Below are positions 36,848 through 45,679 of a DNA stretch of 64,000 nt, piece by piece. Source of the DNA: Paludibacter sp. (GTDB lineage: Bacteria > Bacteroidota > Bacteroidia > Bacteroidales > Paludibacteraceae); NCBI GenBank assembly GCA_028690665.1, contig JAQVAV010000002.1, forward strand, positions 353,962 through 417,961, read 5' to 3'. Both the position numbers and the translations under genes were made by a program. Each line of letters starts with the position of its first letter. Position 1 is the first letter of the stretch. The notes below the pieces were generated by a model. It was not told the DNA's origin, did not search any database, and was given only the letters and a program-made list of their open reading frames with translations.

Positions 36848-39037
36848 ATGACTATGTTCCAAAAGTTTAAATATTACCTCCTGATAGTTTTATTTACGTT
36901 TATAATGAATAATAGTTTGTTTGCAATATCTACAGATGACAACAGTAAGCAAACCGACATTGTAAGTCCAGCAAAAGAACTAATTAGCCGATTGATAGGA
37001 GATAGGGTGGAAACAATAAAGTTTCGTAGAATAGAACCATTGCATGGATGTGAAACTTTTGAAATTAAAGCCCGGAACGGGATTTTGAGTATATCCGGAA
37101 GTAGTGCGGTTGCTTTGTGTTACGCTTTTAATACATATTTGAAGGATGCTTGTAACTCAATGGTTACCTGGAGCGGGCAAAATTTAGCGTTGTCAGATGT
37201 GTGGCCTGATTATGAGAAAGAAAAAACTTCAACGCCATACAAATTTCGTTATTATCTGAATGTAGTAACTTTTGGATATACTACACCATACTGGGACTGG
37301 AATCGTTGGGAGAAAGAAATAGACTGGATGGCTTTGCATGGAATCAATATGCCCTTGGCAACGGTGGCTGCGGAAGCTATTGCAGAACGTGTATGGCTCA
37401 AAATGGGATTGTCAAAAACTGAAATTCGCAATTTTTTTACAGGACCGGCATATTTGCCCTGGCACAGAATGGGAAATCTGAACACATGGGATGGTACGCT
37501 TACCGATTCCTGGCAGGCCGGACAAATACAACTTCAGCATAAGATTATCGACCGTATGAGAAATTTGGGCATTGCACCGGTTGCTCCTGCTTTTGCAGGT
37601 TTTATCCCGGAAGCTTTTATGGAGGAGCATCCGGAGTTAAAAGTGAAACGGTTGAGCTGGGGTGGTTTCCCTGAAAAATATAATGCTTTTGTGCTTGCTC
37701 CGGATTCACCTTTTTTTGAAGATGTCGGAAAGTTGTTTGTTCAGGAATGGGAGAAAGAATTTGGGAAGAATACTTATTTTTTATCAGATAGTTTTAATGA
37801 AATGGAACTCCCTGTTGAAAGTAAAGAAGCAAAGTATCAGCTGCTTGAGAAATATGGTGAGGCGATTTATAAATCGATTGAAGCCGGCGACCCGGATGCA
37901 GTGTGGGTAACTCAGGGCTGGACTTTTGGTTACCAGCATAAGTTTTGGAACAAAAAAAGCTTACAATCTTTGCTGAAAAATGTACCTGACGATAAAATGA
38001 TAATTATTGATTTAGCCAACGATTATCCGAAATGGATCTGGCATACTGATCTGACCTGGAAAACCCATGAAGGATTTTACGGTAAAAATTGGATCTACAG
38101 TTTTACGCCGAATTTTGGAGGTAAAACCCCATTGACCGGAGAGATGAAAATGTATGCAACTTATCCTGCAGAAGCATTGTCTTCGCCTTACAGTAAAACA
38201 TTGGCCGGTTTTGGTTTTGCTCCGGAAGGTATTGAAAATAATGAAGTTATTTATGAATTGCTTTCTGATGTGGGCTGGACTAATAAAGCCATTGATCTTG
38301 ATGAGTGGCTGAAAACTTATTGCACTGCTCGTTACGGGGCTTATACCGATGATGTAAAGAGCGCATGGAACCTGTTTCGTCACTCGGTTTATAGTTCGTT
38401 GTTTTCGTACACGCGGTTTCTCTGGCAAACGGTTGTTCCCGATGCACGCAGGGTAAGTAAAATAGATACAAGTGACGATTTTATGCAAGCCGTAGAACTT
38501 TTCTTGAAAAGTTCGGAACAATTGAAAAGTTCAGAATTATACCGGAATGATGCCATCGAATTTGCTGCTCTTTACCTCTCCGCTAAAGCAGATATTTGTT
38601 ATAAAAAAGCTTTGAAAGCAGATTCTGTTGGTGATGACTCTAAAGCAACCTGTGAATTAGATAAAACGGTGGAAATCCTGTTGGATGTTGACCGGTTACT
38701 AAAGTCCCATCCATCTTATCAACTTGAAACATGGGTGAATTATGCCCGCAAACAGGGAACTTCTCCAGAAGAAAAAAACTGGTACGAAGCGGATGCAAAG
38801 AGGCTCATAACTACTTGGGGCGGATTTCAGGCCGATTACTCTGCACGTATCTGGAGCGGTCTTATCCGTGATTATTACATCCCTCGTATTACGATGCATT
38901 TGAAAAATAAGGATACTGATTTAAGAATATGGGAAGAAAAATGGGTAAATATGCCATGGACATCTTCGACAAAGGCTTTTGACAATCCTTTAAAAGAGGC
39001 TAAAATTCTGGTAAATAAATGGAAATCATGCAAATAA
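36848..39037 (+). CDS. GH89 alpha-N-acetylglucosaminidase, copy 1
   Basis: A 729-residue exported enzyme (signal peptide YYLLIVLFTFIMNNSLFA; an alternative ATG is at 36854). It follows the NAGLU plan: an N-terminal small domain (about 35-120), a TIM-barrel core with KFRYYLNVVTFGYTTPYWDW and EIDWMALHGINMPLA, and a C-terminal helical domain. The acid/base Glu is E318 in SDSFNEME, and the nucleophile Glu is E460 in GFAPEGIENNEV, matching the two catalytic Glu of human NAGLU. GH89 enzymes cleave terminal alpha-linked GlcNAc, as in heparan, gastric mucin caps or similar glycans. The gene overlaps the next GH89 by 19 bases. Confidence 0.93.
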   Translation: MTMFQKFKYYLLIVLFTFIMNNSLFAISTDDNSKQTDIVSPAKELISRLIGDRVETIKFRRIEPLHGCETFEIKARNGILSISGSSAVALCYAFNTYLKDACNSMVTWSGQNLALSDVWPDYEKEKTSTPYKFRYYLNVVTFGYTTPYWDWNRWEKEIDWMALHGINMPLATVAAEAIAERVWLKMGLSKTEIRNFFTGPAYLPWHRMGNLNTWDGTLTDSWQAGQIQLQHKIIDRMRNLGIAPVAPAFAGFIPEAFMEEHPELKVKRLSWGGFPEKYNAFVLAPDSPFFEDVGKLFVQEWEKEFGKNTYFLSDSFNEMELPVESKEAKYQLLEKYGEAIYKSIEAGDPDAVWVTQGWTFGYQHKFWNKKSLQSLLKNVPDDKMIIIDLANDYPKWIWHTDLTWKTHEGFYGKNWIYSFTPNFGGKTPLTGEMKMYATYPAEALSSPYSKTLAGFGFAPEGIENNEVIYELLSDVGWTNKAIDLDEWLKTYCTARYGAYTDDVKSAWNLFRHSVYSSLFSYTRFLWQTVVPDARRVSKIDTSDDFMQAVELFLKSSEQLKSSELYRNDAIEFAALYLSAKADICYKKALKADSVGDDSKATCELDKTVEILLDVDRLLKSHPSYQLETWVNYARKQGTSPEEKNWYEADAKRLITTWGGFQADYSARIWSGLIRDYYIPRITMHLKNKDTDLRIWEEKWVNMPWTSSTKAFDNPLKEAKILVNKWKSCK

Positions 39038-41286
39038 AATTGAAAAATACATATTTAAAGAAGCTATGTTTTTTATTCATATCCGTATTTTGGGTAACGT
39101 ATGGATTTTCGCAGGAGCGAAATTATGCGGAAGTCGAAAATAAGCAGGCTGTTTGTGAGCTGATAAAAAGGACAGTACCTCAGATTGCAGATTCCTTTGA
39201 AGTGGAATTTATGTCGAAACAGGCAGATGATAAAGATATTTTTGAAATCGAATCTGTTCGGGGTAAAATTGTTTTACGCGGAAATAATGGTGTTTCTGTA
39301 GCCAGTGCTTTGAATTATTATTTGAAGAATTTTTTACACAGCTCCATTACCTGGAACGGAACCAACCTGAATATTCCTGAGAAATTACCGGTTGTTACTT
39401 CAAAGGTAATTAAAAAATCACCATATAAATATCGCTATTACCTGAATTATTGCACGTTTAATTACAGCATGAGCTGGTGGAAATGGGATCGTTGGCAAAA
39501 GGAAATAGATTGGATGGCTTTGAACGGAATTAATATGCCTTTGGCTGTTACAGGTCAGAATTCAGTTTGGCAAAGAGTATACAAAAGCTTTGGATTGACA
39601 GATAAGGATTTGGAAAGTTTTTTCAGTGGACCGGCATATTTCAACTGGTTTTGGATGGGAAATTTAGACGGTTGGGGCGGACCATTGCCGCAATCGTTTA
39701 TGGATGAGCACGAAGTTTTGCAGAAGCAAATTCTGTCCCGGGAACGGCTGTTTGGAATGACTCCTGTTTTGCCTGCATTTACAGGGCATGTGCCGCCTGC
39801 TTTTAAAAAGAAATTTCCTGGGGTAAAACTAAAACAGACTTCGTGGGTCAATTTTCCCAAAGTAAATATTTTGGATCCATCCGAATCAATGTTTGACGAA
39901 ATAGGTCGGCGTTTTATCGAAGAAGAAATCCATACTTACGGAACGGATCATTTATATTCGGCAGATACTTTTAATGAAAATACACCTCCGACTACAGATT
40001 CGGTTTATCTGAATAATATCAGTGAAAAAGTGTATCATTCCATGGCATTGGCCGACCCTAAAGCCGTGTGGGTAATGCAAGGCTGGCTTTTTTATCACGA
40101 CCGTGATTTTTGGAAAGAAAAAGAAATTAAAGCTTTACTGAATGGAATTCCTGATGACAATATGATTATTCTTGATCTTTGGAGTGAACGTTTTCCGGTG
40201 TGGAATCGTACCAATGCTTATTATGGCAAGCCATGGATATGGAATATGCTACACAATTTTGGTAAAAATATTAATTTGTCGGGTTGGATGAACAGTGTTG
40301 CGGATAATCCGGCGAAAGCGCTCAATAATCCGGCAGCTGGTAAAATGCAGGGCATAGGGTTAACCATGGAAGGCATTGAACAAAATCCGGTAATATACGA
40401 ATTGATGCTCGAAAATGTGTGGCGTGATACCCCGGTTAAGCTCGATAAATGGCTACAGGATTATGTTTTTCGTCGTTATGGAGAGAAAAATTTGAATGCT
40501 TTTAAGGCATGGAAACTTTTGAGCCAGAGCGTTTATAACGATTCAATTACGAATGGGGGAGCGGAATCTATAATAACAGCTCGTCCTACTTTTGCCAAAA
40601 ATCCGGGAGGAACTTCTACCACTAAACTTCCGTACAATCCTGCAATTTTAGTTGAAGCGTGGAATGACCTTGTGAAGGTAGCTTCAGCATTGGGACAAAG
40701 CGATGGATTTCGTTATGATTTGGTTGATGTTACCAGACAGGTTTTGGCTGACTATGCTTTGGAAGTGCAGCAACAAATGACGCGGGATTATAAAAATAAA
40801 GACATAGAAGCTTTTGATAGGGATAGCCGGAAATTTGTAGCTCTGCTTGACGATATGGATAAATTGCTTACAACCCGAAGTGATTTTTTATTTGGATGTT
40901 GGCTCGAAAGTGCAAAAAGCTGGGGAACCAATAATTCAGAAAGTTCACTCTACGAAAAAAATGCACGTAACCTCCTTACCCTTTGGGGCGATAAGGATTG
41001 TAAATTACATGAGTATGCTTGTAAACAATGGGCCGGTATGATTGCTGGTTTTTACAAGCCACGTTGGGAAATGTTTATCCGGCAGGTAAATTCTGACATG
41101 AAGAAGAATCGAAGCTTTAATCAAAAAAAGTTTGATCGGAAAATGAAAAACTGGGAATGGCAGTGGGTTAACCGCGATGATAGCTATTCTATTCAACCGT
41201 ACGGGGATGCTATAGACATTTCCTTGGAAATATATCGCAAATATTATAAAGAAATAATGAAAACTTATTTTTTGAATAAAAATTAA
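39019..41286 (+). CDS. GH89 alpha-N-acetylglucosaminidase, copy 2
   Basis: A 755-residue paralogue of the preceding protein. It has a signal peptide (LKKLCFLFISVFWVTYGFSQ) and the same architecture: KYRYYLNYCTFNYSMSWWKW, EIDWMALNGINMPLAV, acid/base E320 in ADTFNENTP and nucleophile E451 in GLTMEGIEQNPV. The sequences differ throughout, so this is an old duplication and the two copies may have different specificities. The Trp-rich segment near residues 155-165 and FFSGPAYFNWFWMGN may shape the subsite. The ATG at 39019 overlaps copy 1; an alternative is at 39028. The overlap implies translational coupling. Confidence 0.93.
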   Translation: MEIMQIKLKNTYLKKLCFLFISVFWVTYGFSQERNYAEVENKQAVCELIKRTVPQIADSFEVEFMSKQADDKDIFEIESVRGKIVLRGNNGVSVASALNYYLKNFLHSSITWNGTNLNIPEKLPVVTSKVIKKSPYKYRYYLNYCTFNYSMSWWKWDRWQKEIDWMALNGINMPLAVTGQNSVWQRVYKSFGLTDKDLESFFSGPAYFNWFWMGNLDGWGGPLPQSFMDEHEVLQKQILSRERLFGMTPVLPAFTGHVPPAFKKKFPGVKLKQTSWVNFPKVNILDPSESMFDEIGRRFIEEEIHTYGTDHLYSADTFNENTPPTTDSVYLNNISEKVYHSMALADPKAVWVMQGWLFYHDRDFWKEKEIKALLNGIPDDNMIILDLWSERFPVWNRTNAYYGKPWIWNMLHNFGKNINLSGWMNSVADNPAKALNNPAAGKMQGIGLTMEGIEQNPVIYELMLENVWRDTPVKLDKWLQDYVFRRYGEKNLNAFKAWKLLSQSVYNDSITNGGAESIITARPTFAKNPGGTSTTKLPYNPAILVEAWNDLVKVASALGQSDGFRYDLVDVTRQVLADYALEVQQQMTRDYKNKDIEAFDRDSRKFVALLDDMDKLLTTRSDFLFGCWLESAKSWGTNNSESSLYEKNARNLLTLWGDKDCKLHEYACKQWAGMIAGFYKPRWEMFIRQVNSDMKKNRSFNQKKFDRKMKNWEWQWVNRDDSYSIQPYGDAIDISLEIYRKYYKEIMKTYFLNKN

Positions 41287-41296
41287 ACACAGTTAT

Positions 41297-42628
41297 ATGG
41301 ATCCGTTAGTCGTTTCACTTTGGGTTTTGGGAGCTATATTGATGATCGTTATTTTGACTTCGGTGGTCAGAATGAATGCTTTTGCAGCTCTTTTCAGTGT
41401 CGCTTTGGTATTGGCTGTTTTCACTTTACCGTCAAAGAATATCATAGAGACGCTTAAAGACGGCTTTGGAGGGACGATGGCTTCAATAGGTTTTCTGATT
41501 ATTCCGGGGGCAATCATTGCTGTCGTATTAGAGAAGACAGGAGGAGCTGCAAGTATCGCTAACTATCTCATATCCAAAACAGGGCATTCAAAGGCTGCAA
41601 CAGCCCTCGGACTCACAGGCTTTTTAGCCGGAATACCTATATTTTGCGATTCAGGATTTATTATTTTGAGTGGCCTGGCCAAGTCATTCAGCAAAAAATC
41701 GGGAGTTGCCCTTTCTTTTATTTCGATTGTGTTGGCCACAAGTTTATATTCGGTTCATTGCCTTGTTCCCATTCATCCCGGTGTGCTTGCTGCTACAGAT
41801 ATGTTGAATGTGAATGTTGGAACCATGGTCCTGTTTGGCGTGTTGTTCGCTATTCCTGCGGCAATAGCAGCTTTTTTCTGGACAAAGTGGCAAACAGAAA
41901 ATGCAATAGAAGAAAATAGCTCTTTCGATTCGTCTCCGGAGGAATATAATGTAGAAGAACTGCCCCCGGTCGGTTTATCTTTATTACCAATACTTGTGCC
42001 GTTGATTTTGATTGCTATCGGGGCATTATTTAATGCTTTGGATTTTAAAGTAACAAATTTATTCGTTGATGTATTGATATTTATCAGCCAGCCTGTGATT
42101 GCGTTATTCATTGGAGCCACTTGTTCATTCATCTTGCTGAAAGAGAAGACTATGGAAAGTATTAATCAGTTGCTAGGTAACGCTATAGAAAAAGCCGGCC
42201 CGATTTTGATTATTACAGCTGCTGGTGGCATGTTTGGTATGGTCATTAAAGAAACCGGGACAGGCGTTTATATAGGTGAACTTTTGTCGGAAACCGGACT
42301 CGGACTGGCGGTTCCGTTTCTGATTGCACTGATTTTGAAAACAGCTCAAGGTTCATCAACGGTTGCAGTTATTACAGCCACATCTTTTGTTGTTCCAATG
42401 TTGCCTGCACTCGGATTATCTTCCGAAGCCGGGAAAATGTTGACAGTTCTTGCTCTCGGAGCTGGATCTATGATGGTTTCTCATGCCAATGATTCCTATT
42501 TCTGGGTGGTAAATCGCTTCTCGGGAATTCCTGTAAATACCGCATTAAAAGTTTATACTCCGGCAACTGTCATTATGGGGCTGACGGTATTTGCTTTAGT
42601 GTTTATCACGTCATTATTTATTCTTTAA
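41297..42628 (+). CDS. GntP-family sugar-acid permease
   Basis: A 443-residue integral membrane protein with 12 or more hydrophobic segments. It shows the GntP pattern: ILTSVVRMNAFAALFSVALV, FGGTMASIGFLIIPGAII, the signature GIPIFCDSGFIIL (about 113-125), and ALILKTAQGSSTVAVITATS near 360, ending with HANDSYFWVVNRFSG. GntP/GlxK-locus transporters carry gluconate, glycerate or related hydroxy acids by proton symport. The glycerate kinase gene 2 bases downstream makes glycerate the best guess. It starts 10 bases after the second GH89 gene, so it belongs to the PUL transcript. Confidence 0.9.
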   Translation: MDPLVVSLWVLGAILMIVILTSVVRMNAFAALFSVALVLAVFTLPSKNIIETLKDGFGGTMASIGFLIIPGAIIAVVLEKTGGAASIANYLISKTGHSKAATALGLTGFLAGIPIFCDSGFIILSGLAKSFSKKSGVALSFISIVLATSLYSVHCLVPIHPGVLAATDMLNVNVGTMVLFGVLFAIPAAIAAFFWTKWQTENAIEENSSFDSSPEEYNVEELPPVGLSLLPILVPLILIAIGALFNALDFKVTNLFVDVLIFISQPVIALFIGATCSFILLKEKTMESINQLLGNAIEKAGPILIITAAGGMFGMVIKETGTGVYIGELLSETGLGLAVPFLIALILKTAQGSSTVAVITATSFVVPMLPALGLSSEAGKMLTVLALGAGSMMVSHANDSYFWVVNRFSGIPVNTALKVYTPATVIMGLTVFALVFITSLFIL

Positions 42629-42630
42629 AA

Positions 42631-43959
42631 ATGGAAGTAAGAAAAGAAATAGAAGAGATATTCAAAGCTGGAGTTGAAAGTGTATTACCGGATAAATTAA
42701 TGGAAAAGCATCTGAAGCTCTCGGAGAATATTCTTACTGTGTCCGGCATCGAATATCCCTTACATAATTTTGAACATGTATACATCGTTGCTGTAGGTAA
42801 AGCTGCGGCTCTTATGGCTTCTGCGGCTGAAAGTATTCTTGGAGATAATATATATGACGGACATGTTCTGACAAAATATGGTCATACATGCCATTTGGAA
42901 AAATTGAGTTTAACTGAAGCCGGTCATCCGTTTCCTGATGAAAACGGTGTGAACGGAACCCTGCATATTTTAGAAATAGCCCGGGCGGCAACAGCAAATG
43001 ATCTGGTAATATGTCTGATTTCCGGGGGAGCATCTGCATTGATGGCCGACTTTCCAGCATCGGCAACATTAGATGAATTAATAATTTTAAATAAACTTTT
43101 AGTTGAATCCGGCGCCGATATTCAGGAGATAAATTCAGTGCGAAAACACCTTTCAAAAATTAAAGGTGGACAACTGGCCCGGGAGATATTTCCTGCAACA
43201 GTCGTCAGCCTTATTCTTTCGGATGTAATCGGTGATCCACTGGACGTGATTGCTTCAGGTCCTACAGCTCCGGACAAATCGACATTTAAAACAGCTTTGG
43301 AGGTACTTAAAAAATATTCTCTTGAAAAACAAATCCCCAATGTTTTTCTTCAATATTTACATCGGGGCCTGAATGGTTTGGAACCGGAAACTCCAAAGTC
43401 GGATGATATAATTTTTTCCAAAGTAAGAAATGTTGTTATCGGGAATAACAGAATCGCACTTGAATCAGCACAAAATAAGGCACAGGAATTTGGTTACCGT
43501 TCGTTTATTGTTTCAAGCGGAATATCTGGCGATTATGTGGATGCAGCCTTATTTATTTTGAAGAGTATTGATAATTACTCAAAAAAGAACAGTACTAACC
43601 AACCGCTTTGTCTACTTTTTGGAGGAGAACCAACAGTTAAGATTACAGGAGGCCGGGCCGGGTTGGGTGGCCGTAATCAGCATTTGGCTTTATATCTGGC
43701 TAACAAATTAGAAAAAGACCGAAAAATTTCAATTTTATGTGCAGGCACTGATGGAACCGATGGACCTACCGACGTTGCTGGTGCTGTTGTCGATGAATTA
43801 ACCTGCGAGAAAGCTATAATAAATTATATCAATCCACTGAAATATCTGAGAATTTTTGATTCGTATTCTTTTTTTAAAGTTGTTGGAGGACATGTGAAAA
43901 CCGGTTCGACTATGACGAATGTGATGGACGTAATTATTGTTATCATACAATCTCAATAA
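42631..43959 (+). CDS. Glycerate 2-kinase (GckA/TtuD type, MOFRL domain)
   Basis: A 442-residue enzyme with the DUF4147 N-terminal domain (HVYIVAVGKAAALMASAAES, CLISGGASALMADFPA) and the C-terminal MOFRL domain, with GGEPTVKITGGRAGLGGRNQ and AGTDGTDGPTDVAGAVVDE. This family phosphorylates D-glycerate to 2-phosphoglycerate, which enolase (13097-14374) converts to PEP. It is 2 bases after the GntP permease. A transporter-kinase pair for glycerate inside a GlcNAc PUL is unusual. Hydroxypyruvate or tartrate-pathway roles are alternatives. Confidence 0.9.
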   Translation: MEVRKEIEEIFKAGVESVLPDKLMEKHLKLSENILTVSGIEYPLHNFEHVYIVAVGKAAALMASAAESILGDNIYDGHVLTKYGHTCHLEKLSLTEAGHPFPDENGVNGTLHILEIARAATANDLVICLISGGASALMADFPASATLDELIILNKLLVESGADIQEINSVRKHLSKIKGGQLAREIFPATVVSLILSDVIGDPLDVIASGPTAPDKSTFKTALEVLKKYSLEKQIPNVFLQYLHRGLNGLEPETPKSDDIIFSKVRNVVIGNNRIALESAQNKAQEFGYRSFIVSSGISGDYVDAALFILKSIDNYSKKNSTNQPLCLLFGGEPTVKITGGRAGLGGRNQHLALYLANKLEKDRKISILCAGTDGTDGPTDVAGAVVDELTCEKAIINYINPLKYLRIFDSYSFFKVVGGHVKTGSTMTNVMDVIIVIIQSQ

Positions 43960-43976
43960 GATTTTTTAATGAATGG

Positions 43977-44000
43977 TTATTTATTTATTTATTTATTTAC
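43977..44000 (+). repeat. TTAT tetranucleotide tract before the beta-helix gene
   Basis: About six TTAT/TTAC units form a simple tandem repeat 20 bases upstream of the beta-helix protein ATG. Tracts like this can change length by slippage and so alter promoter or leader spacing. Confidence 0.6.
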
Positions 44001-44020
44001 TTAATTTAAAATTATAAGTT

Positions 44021-45514
44021 ATGAAAGCAAAATCTTTACTTCTTTTTGGTGTGTTATGTTTAAGCAGTTATCTTTCTGCGGCAACAATCACAGTGACGAC
44101 TTCCGATTTAACCGGAACAGGTTCTTTTACAGAAGCATTTACAGCTGCGGTAGATGGTGATGTCATTAATTTTAATTTTGACGGAACAGAAATTAATTTT
44201 ACCGATGCATTTACAATGAAAAGCATAACGATCGATGGAACTAATGCATTCAATGATCAACCGGTAACATTAAAACAAACTACCGCTTCTAAAGGCTACT
44301 TTACTTTAGCAAGCGGAATAACAGCAACATTCCAAAATTTGATTTTCGATGGCACTGAAACCAGCACTCTTGGCAATACCGCTATTACAGCCGCTAACGG
44401 TTCAACCATAACGATTGATAACTGTGTATTTAAAAATATAAATGCCCAGGCAAATAATGGAGGTGCTGCCCGCATTCAGGGAGTAGCTACTGTTTCAAAT
44501 ACGGGATTTTTTGGAAATACTACCGCAGGCTCTTACGGCGGTGGCGCTCTTTGTATCTATAATGCGGCGAACGTAACAATTGACAAATGCAGTTTTATAG
44601 GCAATACCTCGAATGCCAATGGCAACAGCGGCGGTGGAGCAATAGTAGCCCGCGGCACCAAAACCACTACCTGCGATGTAACCATCACCAATTCTACTTT
44701 TGCGAACAATGTTTCCGGAAAAACCGGAGGAGCTTTGCTGTCATCCGTTCAGAGCAGCAGTGCCTATTTGGTAGATGTAAAAGCCATCAATTGCACCTTC
44801 GCGGGTAATCAGGGAGATGGAGCGATAAGTGCATTGACCACAGCCAACGGAATAGCCAATGTTTATTTGGTGAATTCGTTGGTAGTCAATAATGTAAATG
44901 CAGCAGCCGATGCATATTCCGACTTGTTGGAAACCTTGGGGAGTACAGAAGGTACCGCCGTACTTATCGAACCACACAATGTGATTTATTCGGTAGCATC
45001 CTCTACCATTGTGACAACAGATCGTAATTGCATTCAGGTAATAGATCCGTCAACAGCAGACCTGTTTAAAGAGACAGAGACATTTGCCACAGACAAGATT
45101 CGTCCGGTATTGACTCAGGTGGATAACGACTCGATAGCAATGATTTCGTCAACAAGTATTGCCAGAAATGCAGGAATATCAACGCTTTCGGGTTATACTA
45201 TCCCGACAACGGACCAGCTTGGATATGCTCGTCCGGCAACTCCTTCTGTTGGTGCTGTAGAATATAATTCTCTGACTACTTTTGAAAATACGTATTTTGA
45301 TGAAACAGATAAAGTAGGATTTGTTCAGAAAGGGAGCGAAATTACTTTTACAGGTTTATCCGGAGAATCGGAAGTTTTTGTTTATGGATTAACCGGCAGA
45401 CTATTGCAAAAGTCAATGGTTAGTAACAATGCAACTATTTCTCTTCAAAATATCAAAGATAATTTAGTACTTGTAAAGGTTCAGAATCAGAGTTTTAAAA
45501 TTATACTGAAATAA
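44021..45514 (+). CDS. Right-handed beta-helix surface protein with T9SS-type C-terminal domain
   Basis: A 497-residue exported protein: signal peptide (SLLLFGVLCLSSYLSAA), then a parallel beta-helix domain (about 40-410) with repeated [22 protein letters not shown] and [11 protein letters not shown] turns, of the type seen in polysaccharide lyases and the DUF1565/choice-of-anchor class. A C-terminal segment of about 75 residues resembles a type A sorting domain (EVFVYGLTGRLLQKS, ending KVQNQSFKIILK). It is probably secreted by T9SS and anchored to the cell surface. Residues about 43-414 are almost identical to part of the next protein (see repeat). Glycan binding or lyase activity is possible, but no catalytic residues can be assigned. 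Confidence 0.8.
   Translation: MKAKSLLLFGVLCLSSYLSAATITVTTSDLTGTGSFTEAFTAAVDGDVINFNFDGTEINFTDAFTMKSITIDGTNAFNDQPVTLKQTTASKGYFTLASGITATFQNLIFDGTETSTLGNTAITAANGSTITIDNCVFKNINAQANNGGAARIQGVATVSNTGFFGNTTAGSYGGGALCIYNAANVTIDKCSFIGNTSNANGNSGGGAIVARGTKTTTCDVTITNSTFANNVSGKTGGALLSSVQSSSAYLVDVKAINCTFAGNQGDGAISALTTANGIANVYLVNSLVVNNVNAAADAYSDLLETLGSTEGTAVLIEPHNVIYSVASSTIVTTDRNCIQVIDPSTADLFKETETFATDKIRPVLTQVDNDSIAMISSTSIARNAGISTLSGYTIPTTDQLGYARPATPSVGAVEYNSLTTFENTYFDETDKVGFVQKGSEITFTGLSGESEVFVYGLTGRLLQKSMVSNNATISLQNIKDNLVLVKVQNQSFKIILK
44147..45262 (+). repeat. 1.1-kb direct repeat, copy A (within beta-helix gene)
   Basis: It matches 46523-47638 at a constant offset of 2376 bases. The middle (about 44200-45220) looks identical base for base. 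The few differences (GCG/GCA at 44149, GGA/GGG, TTT/CTT near 44195, and four near 45220-45258) are all in the outer 60 bases. Confidence 0.9.
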
Positions 45515-45552
45515 AGTGATTTTCTTTAATTCTGGAATTTGCTGAAAGGTCC

Positions 45553-45632
45553 GGAGAATATTCTAAAAATCGGGATTGTTGTTGGGTTAATTATAAATCA
45601 GCCTTTTGAGACGAATTTAAAGAATATTCTCC
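45553..45632. promoter_or_regulatory. Perfect 12-bp inverted repeat upstream of the EEP/beta-helix gene
   Basis: GGAGAATATTCT (45553-45564) and AGAATATTCTCC (45621-45632) are exact reverse complements 56 bases apart, and each contains the palindrome AGAATATTCT. They could be a paired operator or the arms of an RNA hairpin in the 165-base gap between the two beta-helix genes. Confidence 0.45.
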
Positions 45633-45679
45633 AAATCTTTATTTTTAATATTTGGAAAAACGACTAATGGTATTTTTTC

